This document shows positions 8,297-15,504 of a stretch of 64,000 nt of DNA, one piece after another. Position numbers and translations under genes: made by a program. Under the pieces are notes generated by a model that did no database searches, had not been told where the DNA came from, and saw nothing but the letters and a program-made list of their open reading frames with translations. Source of the stretch: Clostridium sp. 'deep sea' (GTDB lineage Bacteria; Bacillota; UBA994; PWPR01); the NCBI RefSeq assembly GCF_014931565.1, contig NZ_CP063353.1:3410001-3474000 (forward strand). The letters are read 5' to 3'. Position 1 is the stretch's first letter, and each line of letters opens with the position of its first letter.

Positions 8297-8570
8297 TTTA
8301 TATTAAGATAAAAAAGCTATAAATTGTATAAACTGTTTTGTTCAAACAATCATTAACTAAAAAATCTCTACTATAAAACCACAGAAATATTTATATTAGA
8401 TTTTATCTAAACTAAATTTATTATTGTACTTATAATTATTAAAATAGATTTACATAATATAGATTAAACACTATAATTAAAAGTGTAGTTCAATACCTTA
8501 GTTAATCAGTGCAGTAGTGTTTAAATGAGTTATTAGTTTTAAATAATTGACCTTTATAGGAGGTTACAAA

Positions 8571-9410
8571 TTGAGAAAGATTGCAATTGTTACTGACTCA
8601 GCAAGTGATTTACCAGATAATATTATAGATCAGTATAATATTAGTATTTTACCTTTAAGAATTATATATAAAGATCGAGAATATAGAGATCGTTTAGAAA
8701 TTAAGCCACAAGAGGTTTATGAGGTAATAGAAAAAGAAGTACCAACTACTTCCTTGCCTACAGCAGGCGATATCTTAGCAGTCTTTGACAATCTTGCAGA
8801 ACAAGGCTATCAAGAAGCTTTAGTAATCACCTTATCATCTAATTTAAGTGGAACATACAAAATGGTTAATATGTTGGCAAAAGATTATGATAAACTAACT
8901 ATTAAGGTATTGGATTCTAAAACATTAGGAATGTTTTTAGGCTTTTTAGTTATAAAAGCTGCTGAATTAGCTGAAACGCATAGTATAGATGAAATTATTA
9001 AACAAGCTACAGCTTTAAGGGCTAAGTTAAAAGGTGGCTACATTGTTAGAACCTTAAGTTACCTTCGTAAAGGCGGCAGAATTGGAAAAGTAGAAGGAAC
9101 TGTAGGGGAGCTATTAAGTATTAAACCCATAATAGGCATCAATGATGACGGTGTATATCATACTATTGGTAAAACTAGAGGATGGGCAAGAGCAAAGAAA
9201 AAACTAACTAAAATGATTAAAGATGAATTTTACAATAAAAATTATATTATAGCTATAATCCATGGAGGAGCTTTAGAAGAAGCTCAAGAAATGCACAGTA
9301 AACTAAAGGATATTGGTAATGTAGTTGAATCATACATATCTCAAATAAGTCCAGCATTAGGAGTTCATACTGGCCCAGGATTAATTGGTTTTGCGGCTTA
9401 TGAAGTGTAA
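8571..9410 (+). CDS. DegV-family fatty-acid-binding protein
   Basis: This protein of about 279 residues has the DegV fold, which binds a fatty acid, in some lineages for delivery to the FakA kinase. Visible signatures are IVTDSASDLP at the N-terminus, TSLPTAGDI, the ligand-contacting SSNLSGTYKM, RTLSYLRKGGRIGK and the C-terminal HTGPGLIGFAAYE. The start is TTG at 8571, seven bases behind ataggagg; the longer frame from 8547 has no ribosome binding site. The gene is monocistronic, ending at a strong terminator. Confidence 0.93.
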   Translation: MRKIAIVTDSASDLPDNIIDQYNISILPLRIIYKDREYRDRLEIKPQEVYEVIEKEVPTTSLPTAGDILAVFDNLAEQGYQEALVITLSSNLSGTYKMVNMLAKDYDKLTIKVLDSKTLGMFLGFLVIKAAELAETHSIDEIIKQATALRAKLKGGYIVRTLSYLRKGGRIGKVEGTVGELLSIKPIIGINDDGVYHTIGKTRGWARAKKKLTKMIKDEFYNKNYIIAIIHGGALEEAQEMHSKLKDIGNVVESYISQISPALGVHTGPGLIGFAAYEV

Positions 9411-9412
9411 AA

Positions 9413-9446
9413 AAAGGGTGATACAGCATTTGCTGTATCACCCTTT
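9413..9446 (+). terminator. Intrinsic terminator, works for both strands
   Basis: Perfect hairpin with arms aaagggtgatacagca and tgctgtatcaccctt around a two- to three-base loop, starting three bases after the degV-family stop. Symmetry and flanking A/T runs would also allow it to stop transcripts of the convergent gene at 9522-10172. Confidence 0.88.
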
Positions 9447-9521
9447 GTGGTTTAACTTGTTTTAGCTTAGTAAGGATTAAACTAGCCAAATTAATAATAT
9501 AATGGGTAAATTTTATAGTGG

Positions 9522-10172
9522 TTATTGTAAACAACATCTAAGATATCTCTGGCAATCGATCTTTTTTAGCCTCTTTTTGCTGCGTTCTTTTTCAATTTTT
9601 TGTAATATATATTTACCTATAAAAGAGATTGATAATGTTAAAGCTATTAAAAGTGCTGATTTTAAAGGCTGTGTAAAAAATGATTTAATATTCGCACCAA
9701 TAAAACTTAATGAAAATATCATAATTAGTTTTCCTAATAATAAAGCTCCCAAATACTCTTTAGTGCTTGTTCCAGCTAAAGCAGCCAATCCGCATACTAC
9801 TATTGAGGGAGTAAAAGGAAATGTTAATAACATAAATATTAGTACAAAACCTCTCTCTTTTATCCATGAAAAAATATTATAAAGACGTTTGTTTTTGGAG
9901 ATATTGCTTTGAAATTTTTTGCGTCCAAATCTTTTAATAATTAAAAAAACTAAAATAGAGCCTAAGCATGAGCCAATCCAAGAGTAAAAGTAGCCTTTCC
10001 AAAATCCAAATGCCATAACATTAACTGTTACAAACACAATTAAAGGTAGTGGTGGAAAAAATGCTTCTATCATCGCTAATCCTGCACCAGCAAAAATACC
10101 TAATGATTTAACAGCTTCAAGTATTTGAGTCCAAAACTCTAAAGATGCCAAGTTATTAAAAAATTCTAGCAT
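9522..10172 (-). CDS. VTT-domain (DedA/TVP38-like) membrane protein
   Basis: The 216-residue protein has hydrophobic segments at about 18-55, 62-85, 125-150, 155-175 and 185-205. It carries the VTT/SNARE-associated pattern: FPPLPLIVFVTVNVMAFGFWKGYFYSWIGS, then a Gly-rich helix, IIKRFGRKKFQ, and later FTPSIVVCGLAALAGTSTKEYLGALLLGKL. Members of this superfamily are polytopic proteins implicated in lipid scrambling or membrane homeostasis. The start ATG follows aaaaggggtgaataa on the minus strand. The gene stands alone, convergent with the degV-family gene. Confidence 0.85.
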   Translation of the reverse strand: MLEFFNNLASLEFWTQILEAVKSLGIFAGAGLAMIEAFFPPLPLIVFVTVNVMAFGFWKGYFYSWIGSCLGSILVFLIIKRFGRKKFQSNISKNKRLYNIFSWIKERGFVLIFMLLTFPFTPSIVVCGLAALAGTSTKEYLGALLLGKLIMIFSLSFIGANIKSFFTQPLKSALLIALTLSISFIGKYILQKIEKERSKKRLKKIDCQRYLRCCLQ

Positions 10173-10429
10173 TTATTCACCCCTTTTTGGATAATGATAT
10201 TAATTTTAGTATTGCATTATTAATCTTTGTTATTCATCTTAATTATAAAATATAAATCTTAAAAAATTATGAAGATTAGTTATTTTTTTTATTACAAATG
10301 CTATAAACTATTGTTATAGCATATAGCTTTTTACCTTTTGTTATATTTTACTTTATATAATTACTATTCCTTTGTAAATATCTTAATTTATTGAAATAGT
10401 TCTTTAAAAAATAAAGCATAAAAAAATCC

Positions 10430-10479
10430 TTGCCATACCTAGAATATCTATGTATAATGTTACCTAGATTATCTAGGTA
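10430..10479 (+). promoter_or_regulatory. PadR-gene promoter with two tandem palindromic operators
   Basis: A near-consensus promoter is visible: -35 ttgcca (10430-10435), 17-bp spacer, -10 tataat (10453-10458). Two related 19-bp palindromes overlap it. tacctagattatctaggta (10461-10479) is perfect, with 9-bp arms around one base. tacctagaatatctatgta (10436-10454) is a two-mismatch version that fills the spacer. Their centres are 25 bp apart. Binding of the PadR dimer encoded just downstream would block RNA polymerase, so this is probably an autorepression site. Confidence 0.82.
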
Positions 10480-10498
10480 TAAAGATAAGGAGGAGAAT

Positions 10499-10843
10499 AT
10501 GAAAATAGATAAAGGTTTAGTTGGAGGAAGCACCTTATTATTACTATTATCGCTAATCAGTGAAAGTGATAGATATGGTTATGAGATAATAAAAGAGTTA
10601 GAAATACGTACAGAGAGCACTTTTCAGTTTAAAGAAGGTACGTTATATCCAGTATTACATAAACTTGAAAATAAGGGTTATGTGAAGTCTTATTTTCAAG
10701 CTGGTGAAACCGGTAGAAAACGTAAGTATTATAAAATTACATCGTCAGGCAAAAAACAACTTGCAATTGAAAAAGCAAAGTGGGGTTTATTCTCCAAGTC
10801 TGTTAATAAAGTAATATGTGGTGAAGCTTATGCTTTACTCTAA
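10499..10843 (+). CDS. PadR-family transcriptional repressor
   Basis: The 114-residue winged-helix protein of the short PadR class contains LLLLSLISESDRYGYEIIKELE, then FKEGTLYPVLHKLENKGYVKSYF and GRKRKYYKITSSGKKQL, which are the recognition helix and wing of the family. The ATG at 10499 follows aaggaggagaat; the frame upstream of it runs through the promoter and is not coding. PadR proteins of this size typically repress a downstream membrane-protein operon. Here the next gene overlaps by 14 bases and encodes a HAAS-domain protein, a common partner. Confidence 0.93.
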   Translation: MKIDKGLVGGSTLLLLLSLISESDRYGYEIIKELEIRTESTFQFKEGTLYPVLHKLENKGYVKSYFQAGETGRKRKYYKITSSGKKQLAIEKAKWGLFSKSVNKVICGEAYALL

Positions 10844-11543
10844 CAAAAATAAATACCTACAGCAGGTATTAAAACAAATAAAATTCCCATTTGATAAACC
10901 TGCAATTGAGCAGGAGATTAGCTGTCATATTGAAGATAAAATTGATTTTTATCTTGAATTAGGGCATAAACGTTTAGAAGCTGAAAAATTAGCCCTAAAC
11001 GAGATGGGAGATGCTACATTTATTGGAAAAGAGCTTAATAAACAACATAATCCCCTACTTGGGTGGGCCTGGAAGATTTCTAGTGTTGTTTTAGTTTTGT
11101 TTTTATTTTTTTCAGTAATAGAAATAGGTGATACACTTATATGTGCATTAATAACCAATGATAATCCTGCTAATTCTATAAACAAAGACAATATTGTTTA
11201 TAACATAAAGCTAAATGAAAAAGTGAAAATAGATGACACTGTTATTAAGTTTACGCAAATTATATATGAAAAAGATGCAAGCTTAAGTATCTTTTATGAT
11301 TGTTATGATACAAGGCTGTGGGGTACAGGGTGGAGCACAGAAAATATAGGTGCCATTAAAGACGATAAAGGTAATAGTTATTACTCGGGAACAAGTTATA
11401 AAGGTGGTAGCATAAGATCTCGATGTAAACGAACTGTAAGAAATTTTCCTAACAACGCTAAGTCACTCATTATTGATTACAATAACTTCAACAGAAAATA
11501 CAAAATTGAAATTCCACTGCAACGGGGTATCAGCAATGAATAG
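10830..11543 (+). CDS. HAAS-domain (DUF1700-like) membrane protein with DUF4179/DUF5643-like extracellular domain
   Basis: The first ~75 residues read as a HAAS helical domain (IEQEISCHIEDKIDFYLELGH.., EAEKLALNEMGDATFIGKELNKQH), which normally interacts with PadR or sigma factors. One membrane helix follows (about 82-105). The remainder is outside the cell and resembles the Ig-like domain of DUF4179/5643 proteins: long beta segments, DDKGNSYYSG, and a closing FPNNAKSLIIDYNNFNRKYKIEIP. The ATG at 10830 is chosen; a GTG at 10818 is also possible. Overlap with padR indicates translational coupling. A membrane sensor that links an external signal to the repressor is plausible but unproven. Confidence 0.72.
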   Translation: MLYSNKNKYLQQVLKQIKFPFDKPAIEQEISCHIEDKIDFYLELGHKRLEAEKLALNEMGDATFIGKELNKQHNPLLGWAWKISSVVLVLFLFFSVIEIGDTLICALITNDNPANSINKDNIVYNIKLNEKVKIDDTVIKFTQIIYEKDASLSIFYDCYDTRLWGTGWSTENIGAIKDDKGNSYYSGTSYKGGSIRSRCKRTVRNFPNNAKSLIIDYNNFNRKYKIEIPLQRGISNE

Positions 11544-12069
11544 TAGAGTAAAAAAACTTATTAGAAATATTATTTTAATTAGCATTTGTGTAACGTTTTT
11601 ATTTTTTAGAAGTGGCTTATATTTAAGTCCTATAGCTGCTCATAAAAGCTCAGAGCGCAGTATTCACTATGGTCCATCTACGATAATTAAAATTGTGGAT
11701 TTTAGTAAAGGTAAATATTTACTTTGTAAATACGATAAATGGGTCTCATGTAATACCGTTTTGCGTAAAGGACTTTTCTGGAGATTTGGTAGTGGAGTTT
11801 TTGGTTTTGAGAATAATATAAATGAGCCAGTCAGTTTTACATGGGGTATAAGTGGAATGGATTTAAGATTATATGGAGCTATAAATGATAAAAGTATTCA
11901 ACGAATTGAAATTGTTTTTAGTAACGGCGATAAATACTATATAAATGATTTTTATGAGGGATTATTTTTATTATCATTAGAAAATATCAAAGATGACTCT
12001 ATTATTTGTAAAAAAGTAGTAGGCTATAATGCAAATCATGAGGTAATATACACAGCTAAAAGTAAGTAA
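11536..12069 (+). CDS. Secreted or membrane-anchored protein of unknown function, PadR operon
   Basis: It starts inside the end of the HAAS gene (eight-base overlap, ATG at 11536). The 177-residue product has a basic N-terminus and one hydrophobic helix (about residues 9-27, IRNIILISICVTFLFF), then an extracytoplasmic domain of about 145 residues with alternating beta strands. No catalytic motif or family signature is recognised. Its placement suggests it acts with the HAAS-domain protein at the cell surface. Confidence 0.7.
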   Translation: MNSRVKKLIRNIILISICVTFLFFRSGLYLSPIAAHKSSERSIHYGPSTIIKIVDFSKGKYLLCKYDKWVSCNTVLRKGLFWRFGSGVFGFENNINEPVSFTWGISGMDLRLYGAINDKSIQRIEIVFSNGDKYYINDFYEGLFLLSLENIKDDSIICKKVVGYNANHEVIYTAKSK

Positions 12070-12136
12070 AAGGTTAAGAAAAGTAATATAAAGCCGATAT
12101 ATATTATGAATAATATGTCATAAGTTGGTGAAAAAA

Positions 12137-12850
12137 ATGAGAATTAATCCTAATCTAAAAGCAAACAATGCAATTTTTAATAACACTAGTGTTAACAAAA
12201 ATACTCAAACTAAACAAAAAACTAATAAACCTTATTTAAACAAGCGGACCTCCTTTACTAAAAGTCAGGTTGGCAGATTAAATGATATGATTGAGTCGCT
12301 TATAGAGCAGAAACAAAAAATAACAGATAGCAAGAATAACTTAATAAGCAATACCTTAGAAGAAGGCAAAGACATTGAAAGTATTAAAGAGCAAGTTAAG
12401 CTTTATGATGAACAGCTAAAAGAGCTAAAAGAGCAAATTACTGAACTTAGATTTCAAAAAAAGCAGATTAAACATATGAATTTTAAAAAGAATAAAAAAG
12501 CTGTGACAAATACCAAAACAGATAAGGCAACTAAATTAAAAAAAGGCAAAAATATTGATTTGAATAATGTTGTTGATTTACAGACAAGCTTTGTCAAAAA
12601 TAAAGATTTAATGGTGCTAAAAAGAAAGTACACAGGCAAACAAAGAGTATTATTATCTCATCAAAAGCAAAATGAACGGCGTGGCGTTAACTCAAAAAGC
12701 TTGCAAAAAGAGTTAAATGATATTAAAGATAGTATTTCGTACTTGAATAATTCTTTAAAATCAAATATGAAAAATATATCTGAAAAATTAACAAACAACA
12801 AGAAAGATCAACAGCAAGAAGAATCTGAGCAAATTAATAAAAATATTTAG
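12137..12850 (+). CDS. Lysine-rich coiled-coil protein, unknown function
   Basis: A 237-residue, highly charged protein without membrane segments. Its sequence is rich in Lys, Asn and Gln. Two heptad-like regions, about residues 50-110 (QVGRLNDMIESLIEQKQK.., EQLKELKEQITELRFQKKQ) and about 175-230 (LQKELNDIKDSISYLNNSL), predict coiled coils separated by a basic linker. The start at 12137 lies behind ttggtgaaaaa; a GTG at 12125 would add four residues. No homologue is recognised. A terminator follows at 12859. Confidence 0.7.
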   Translation: MRINPNLKANNAIFNNTSVNKNTQTKQKTNKPYLNKRTSFTKSQVGRLNDMIESLIEQKQKITDSKNNLISNTLEEGKDIESIKEQVKLYDEQLKELKEQITELRFQKKQIKHMNFKKNKKAVTNTKTDKATKLKKGKNIDLNNVVDLQTSFVKNKDLMVLKRKYTGKQRVLLSHQKQNERRGVNSKSLQKELNDIKDSISYLNNSLKSNMKNISEKLTNNKKDQQQEESEQINKNI

Positions 12851-12858
12851 TTATTATT

Positions 12859-12892
12859 AAAATGACTTCTATACTAAATAGGAGTCATTTTA
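12859..12892 (+). terminator. Intrinsic terminator after the coiled-coil gene
   Basis: Arms aaaatgacttcta and taggagtcatttt around a short loop, with one mismatch, followed by tatttattt. The 240 bp from here to the MarR promoter at 13139 are AT-rich with no gene recognised. Confidence 0.75.
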
Positions 12893-13138
12893 TTTATTTG
12901 AATGAGACAGCTTCCATAAATATAGAAATTTATAGCGATGTTTTTAATAGCAAAAGTCAAAAATAAGTCTATAAATAAAGAGGAAATATATATAGAAAAC
13001 TACATTAATTTATTTAATTTTAAAAAGTAAGTTGTATAATGATATAGGTATAATACTAAAATGGATTTAACTAAAATCTTAGATACACATAAACTATGAT
13101 AGCTAAAGATAACTTTTTTTAGTAGTGAAAATAACAGC

Positions 13139-13167
13139 TTGACAAATAAGTATACCTGGTATACACT
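13139..13167 (+). promoter_or_regulatory. MarR-gene promoter with palindromic operator
   Basis: A -35 TTGACA (13139-13144) and a weak -10 tacact (13162-13167) are 17 bp apart. The perfect palindrome gtatacctggtatac (7-1-7 arms, 13150-13164) fills the spacer. A variant, gtatacctagtaaac, recurs at 13721-13735 before the first ABC gene, so the same regulator probably controls both. Confidence 0.8.
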
Positions 13168-13171
13168 AGTG

Positions 13172-13212
13172 GTAGTTACACTATTGATAATTATTATCAA
13201 TAGTGTAACTAC
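13172..13212 (+). promoter_or_regulatory. Perfect 41-bp hairpin containing a consensus Fur box, in the MarR leader
   Basis: Positions 13172-13190 and 13194-13212 are perfect 19-bp inverted repeats separated by tta. The centre (13185-13199) is tgataattattatca, an exact match to the 7-1-7 Fur-family operator TGATAAT-N-ATTATCA. The site lies a few bases after the presumed transcription start, so a bound Fur-type repressor would block transcription. As RNA the same sequence would form a 19-bp stem in the leader. This suggests iron (or related metal) control of the MarR/ABC locus on top of MarR control. Confidence 0.8.
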
Positions 13213-13229
13213 TTGCTTGTAGAGTTATC

Positions 13230-13694
13230 ATGGTATACGATATACATATGGAAAAAGTACAACAAGTTATTGAAGAGTATATTTTGTTAACCGAAAAAAT
13301 TGCTAGTAACTCAAACAAACCTAATAAATATGATACAGACATAGATATTTTTCGTAGTGAGATACATATTATTAGTATTATTGGACTATATAAAAATATT
13401 CATATCTCAGAAATAGCTAGAAAGTTTGGAGTTACAAAAGGTGCCATATCTAAGGCAATTAAAAAACTAGAAAAGAAAGGATTAGTAAAAAAATCTATTG
13501 ATCAAGAGAACAATACTCGTACTTTAGTGGAGCTTACAGCAAAGGGCAAAATAGCAGATAAAGGGCACGATAATTATCACAATAAATATGATAAAATAAT
13601 GTTTTCTTTTTTGAATAACTTAAAAGATCAGGAGTTATTTGTTTTACAGTCGTTTTTAAAAAAGGCAAATAAAATGGCAGATAGACATATATAG
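13230..13694 (+). CDS. MarR-family transcriptional regulator
   Basis: A 154-residue winged-helix regulator: IIGLYKNIHISEIARKFGVTKGAISKAIKKLEKKGLVKKSIDQENNTRTLVELTAKG covers helix-turn-helix and wing, with dimerising helices at both ends. Two starts are possible, 13230 and 13248, both with weak ribosome binding sites. The gene precedes two ABC half-transporters. The matching palindromes at 13150 and 13721 make it the likely repressor of itself and of the transporter. Confidence 0.92.
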   Translation: MVYDIHMEKVQQVIEEYILLTEKIASNSNKPNKYDTDIDIFRSEIHIISIIGLYKNIHISEIARKFGVTKGAISKAIKKLEKKGLVKKSIDQENNTRTLVELTAKGKIADKGHDNYHNKYDKIMFSFLNNLKDQELFVLQSFLKKANKMADRHI

Positions 13695-13708
13695 CTATCG
13701 CTATTTTT

Positions 13709-13747
13709 TTTGACAGAAACGTATACCTAGTAAACGTTACTGTCAAA
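13709..13747 (+). promoter_or_regulatory. 39-bp dyad operator in front of the ABC transporter pair
   Basis: A dyad centred on 13728 pairs 16 of 19 positions: outer arms tttgacag / ctgtcaaa and inner arms around gtatacctagtaaac (13721-13735). The inner part resembles the MarR-gene operator at 13150. The outer left arm includes a TTGACA that could serve as a -35 box; a good -10 is not evident. It lies between the MarR stop and the ABC gene ribosome binding site (ggggagg). Confidence 0.68.
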
Positions 13748-13770
13748 TTTATAAGTTTGGGGAGGTAAAA

Positions 13771-15504
13771 ATGAAAGATAATAATAAACATTTAAAAAGT
13801 AAATATGGCAAAACCACAAAAGCAAGTATTTTATTAACAATGAGTGTAGTAATGGGTATTATGCCAATATTTTTAATAATGAAAACTATCAGCTTATACT
13901 CGGTTAATGAACTTACTATTAACCATATATTGTTATATGGTTCTTTAGTTATAGTATGCCAATTATGTAAAGCAATGTTTTATGGATTCTCAATAAAAAA
14001 GGCACATCAATTAGCGTATAATTCTTTGATTGCTATTCGTACAGACATTATTAATCATTTAAAGAAACTGCCAATCTCTTTCTTTCGTAAGAGGAAAACA
14101 GGAGATTTAACTAAAATTATAAATCATGATGTTGAACAGGTGGAGGTATATTTAGCACATGGCTACCCCGAAATCATGGTGGCTACTTTAATACCACTGG
14201 TTATATTTCTAAGTCTTATTTACATAGACTGGAGAATTGCCTTGTCGCTGGTTTCTACTATTCCAATTATGTTATTTCTATTAGCTGCATTTAATAAACT
14301 ATGGAGTAATCAGTTTGCACAGTACCACCAAACAACAAAAGAAATGTCAGAAGATTTGCTTGAGTATATCGCTACTATGCCTGTAATTAAAGCCTTTGGT
14401 GATAACGAAACCAGAACAAATAAAGTGCTAAAAACCATGAATAAATATATTAAATGGGTTAAAAAGGTAGCATCGGGTATGGCTGTTCCAATGAGTTTTA
14501 TAGGTATGTTTGTTACTGGAGGGTTAGTTATGGTAGCAATAGCGGGATCATTGCTACTTGAAAACGGATTAATTAGTACAAATGAGTTTGTTATTTCAAT
14601 AATTTTAAGTGGAATATTTGTTAGTTCATTTGCAAAGCTATCTTCGTTTCAACATCAAAATATTGTATACAATAATACTCTAAACAGTATAAATAGTATT
14701 TTAGGTGAAGATATTCCAGAGTGTAAACAAACAAGTGATGTAGTAAACTCAAATCAAATAGTTATTAATAAAGTTACTTTTAGTTATGATGATAAAAGAG
14801 ATGCCATTAAAGACTTAAACGTATCGTTTAAGCCCAATACAGTTAATGCGATAGTTGGCTTATCTGGCTCAGGAAAAACTACCATAGCGAACCTCGTAAT
14901 GGGTTTTTACAAGACTAATAAAGGTGAAATAAGTATAGGAAATAAAAATATAGCAAATATGAGCGAAGTAGAATTAAATGAGTTGGTATCAATTGTGCAA
15001 CAAGAAGTATTTTTATTTAATTTAAGTATTGAAAATAACATTAAAATAGGTAAAAAAGATGCAACTAGGCAAGAAATTATTGAAGCAGCTAAGAAAGCTC
15101 AAATACACGATACAATTATGAGTTTTAAAAATGGATATGACACTATTGTAGGTGAGAGTGGAGCAAAACTATCTGGCGGTGAAAAACAAAGAATATCAAT
15201 AGCTCGAATAATTCTTAAGAATTCTCCAATTATTATTTTAGATGAAGCTACTTCAGCTATTGATCCTCATAATGAACACTTAATTCAGCAGTCAATTGAG
15301 GCATTGGTAGGTGACAAAACCATAATAATGATTGCTCATCATTTAAATACAATTGTAAAAGCTGACCAAATAATTGTTATGCATGAGGGTGAAGCAATTG
15401 CAACTGGAACACATCAAGAGTTATTAAAGAGTTGTAGTTTATATTCTGAATTAATAAACCAAGAAGAGCAAGCCCATATGTGGCAGATTAGGGAGTGTGT
15501 TTAA
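13771..15504 (+). CDS. ABC half-transporter (membrane + ATPase), IrtA/YbtP-like partner 1
   Basis: A 577-residue type IV ABC half-transporter: six membrane helices in residues 1-310, then an ATPase with Walker A GLSGSGKTT (K about 368), the Q-loop in SIVQQEVFLFN, signature LSGGEKQR, Walker B IIILDEATSAID and H-loop AHHLNT. All catalytic residues are intact. The next gene begins directly after its stop codon, so the two proteins very likely form a heterodimer. Pairs of this kind include exporters as well as the exporter-fold siderophore importers YbtPQ and IrtAB. The upstream Fur box favours an iron or siderophore substrate, but this is inference. Confidence 0.9.
   Translation: MKDNNKHLKSKYGKTTKASILLTMSVVMGIMPIFLIMKTISLYSVNELTINHILLYGSLVIVCQLCKAMFYGFSIKKAHQLAYNSLIAIRTDIINHLKKLPISFFRKRKTGDLTKIINHDVEQVEVYLAHGYPEIMVATLIPLVIFLSLIYIDWRIALSLVSTIPIMLFLLAAFNKLWSNQFAQYHQTTKEMSEDLLEYIATMPVIKAFGDNETRTNKVLKTMNKYIKWVKKVASGMAVPMSFIGMFVTGGLVMVAIAGSLLLENGLISTNEFVISIILSGIFVSSFAKLSSFQHQNIVYNNTLNSINSILGEDIPECKQTSDVVNSNQIVINKVTFSYDDKRDAIKDLNVSFKPNTVNAIVGLSGSGKTTIANLVMGFYKTNKGEISIGNKNIANMSEVELNELVSIVQQEVFLFNLSIENNIKIGKKDATRQEIIEAAKKAQIHDTIMSFKNGYDTIVGESGAKLSGGEKQRISIARIILKNSPIIILDEATSAIDPHNEHLIQQSIEALVGDKTIIMIAHHLNTIVKADQIIVMHEGEAIATGTHQELLKSCSLYSELINQEEQAHMWQIRECV

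Noticed and set aside
9502-9882. Plus-strand frame of 126 codons
   Set aside because: It is the antisense shadow of the VTT-domain protein gene, whose coding sense is clear from its membrane motifs.
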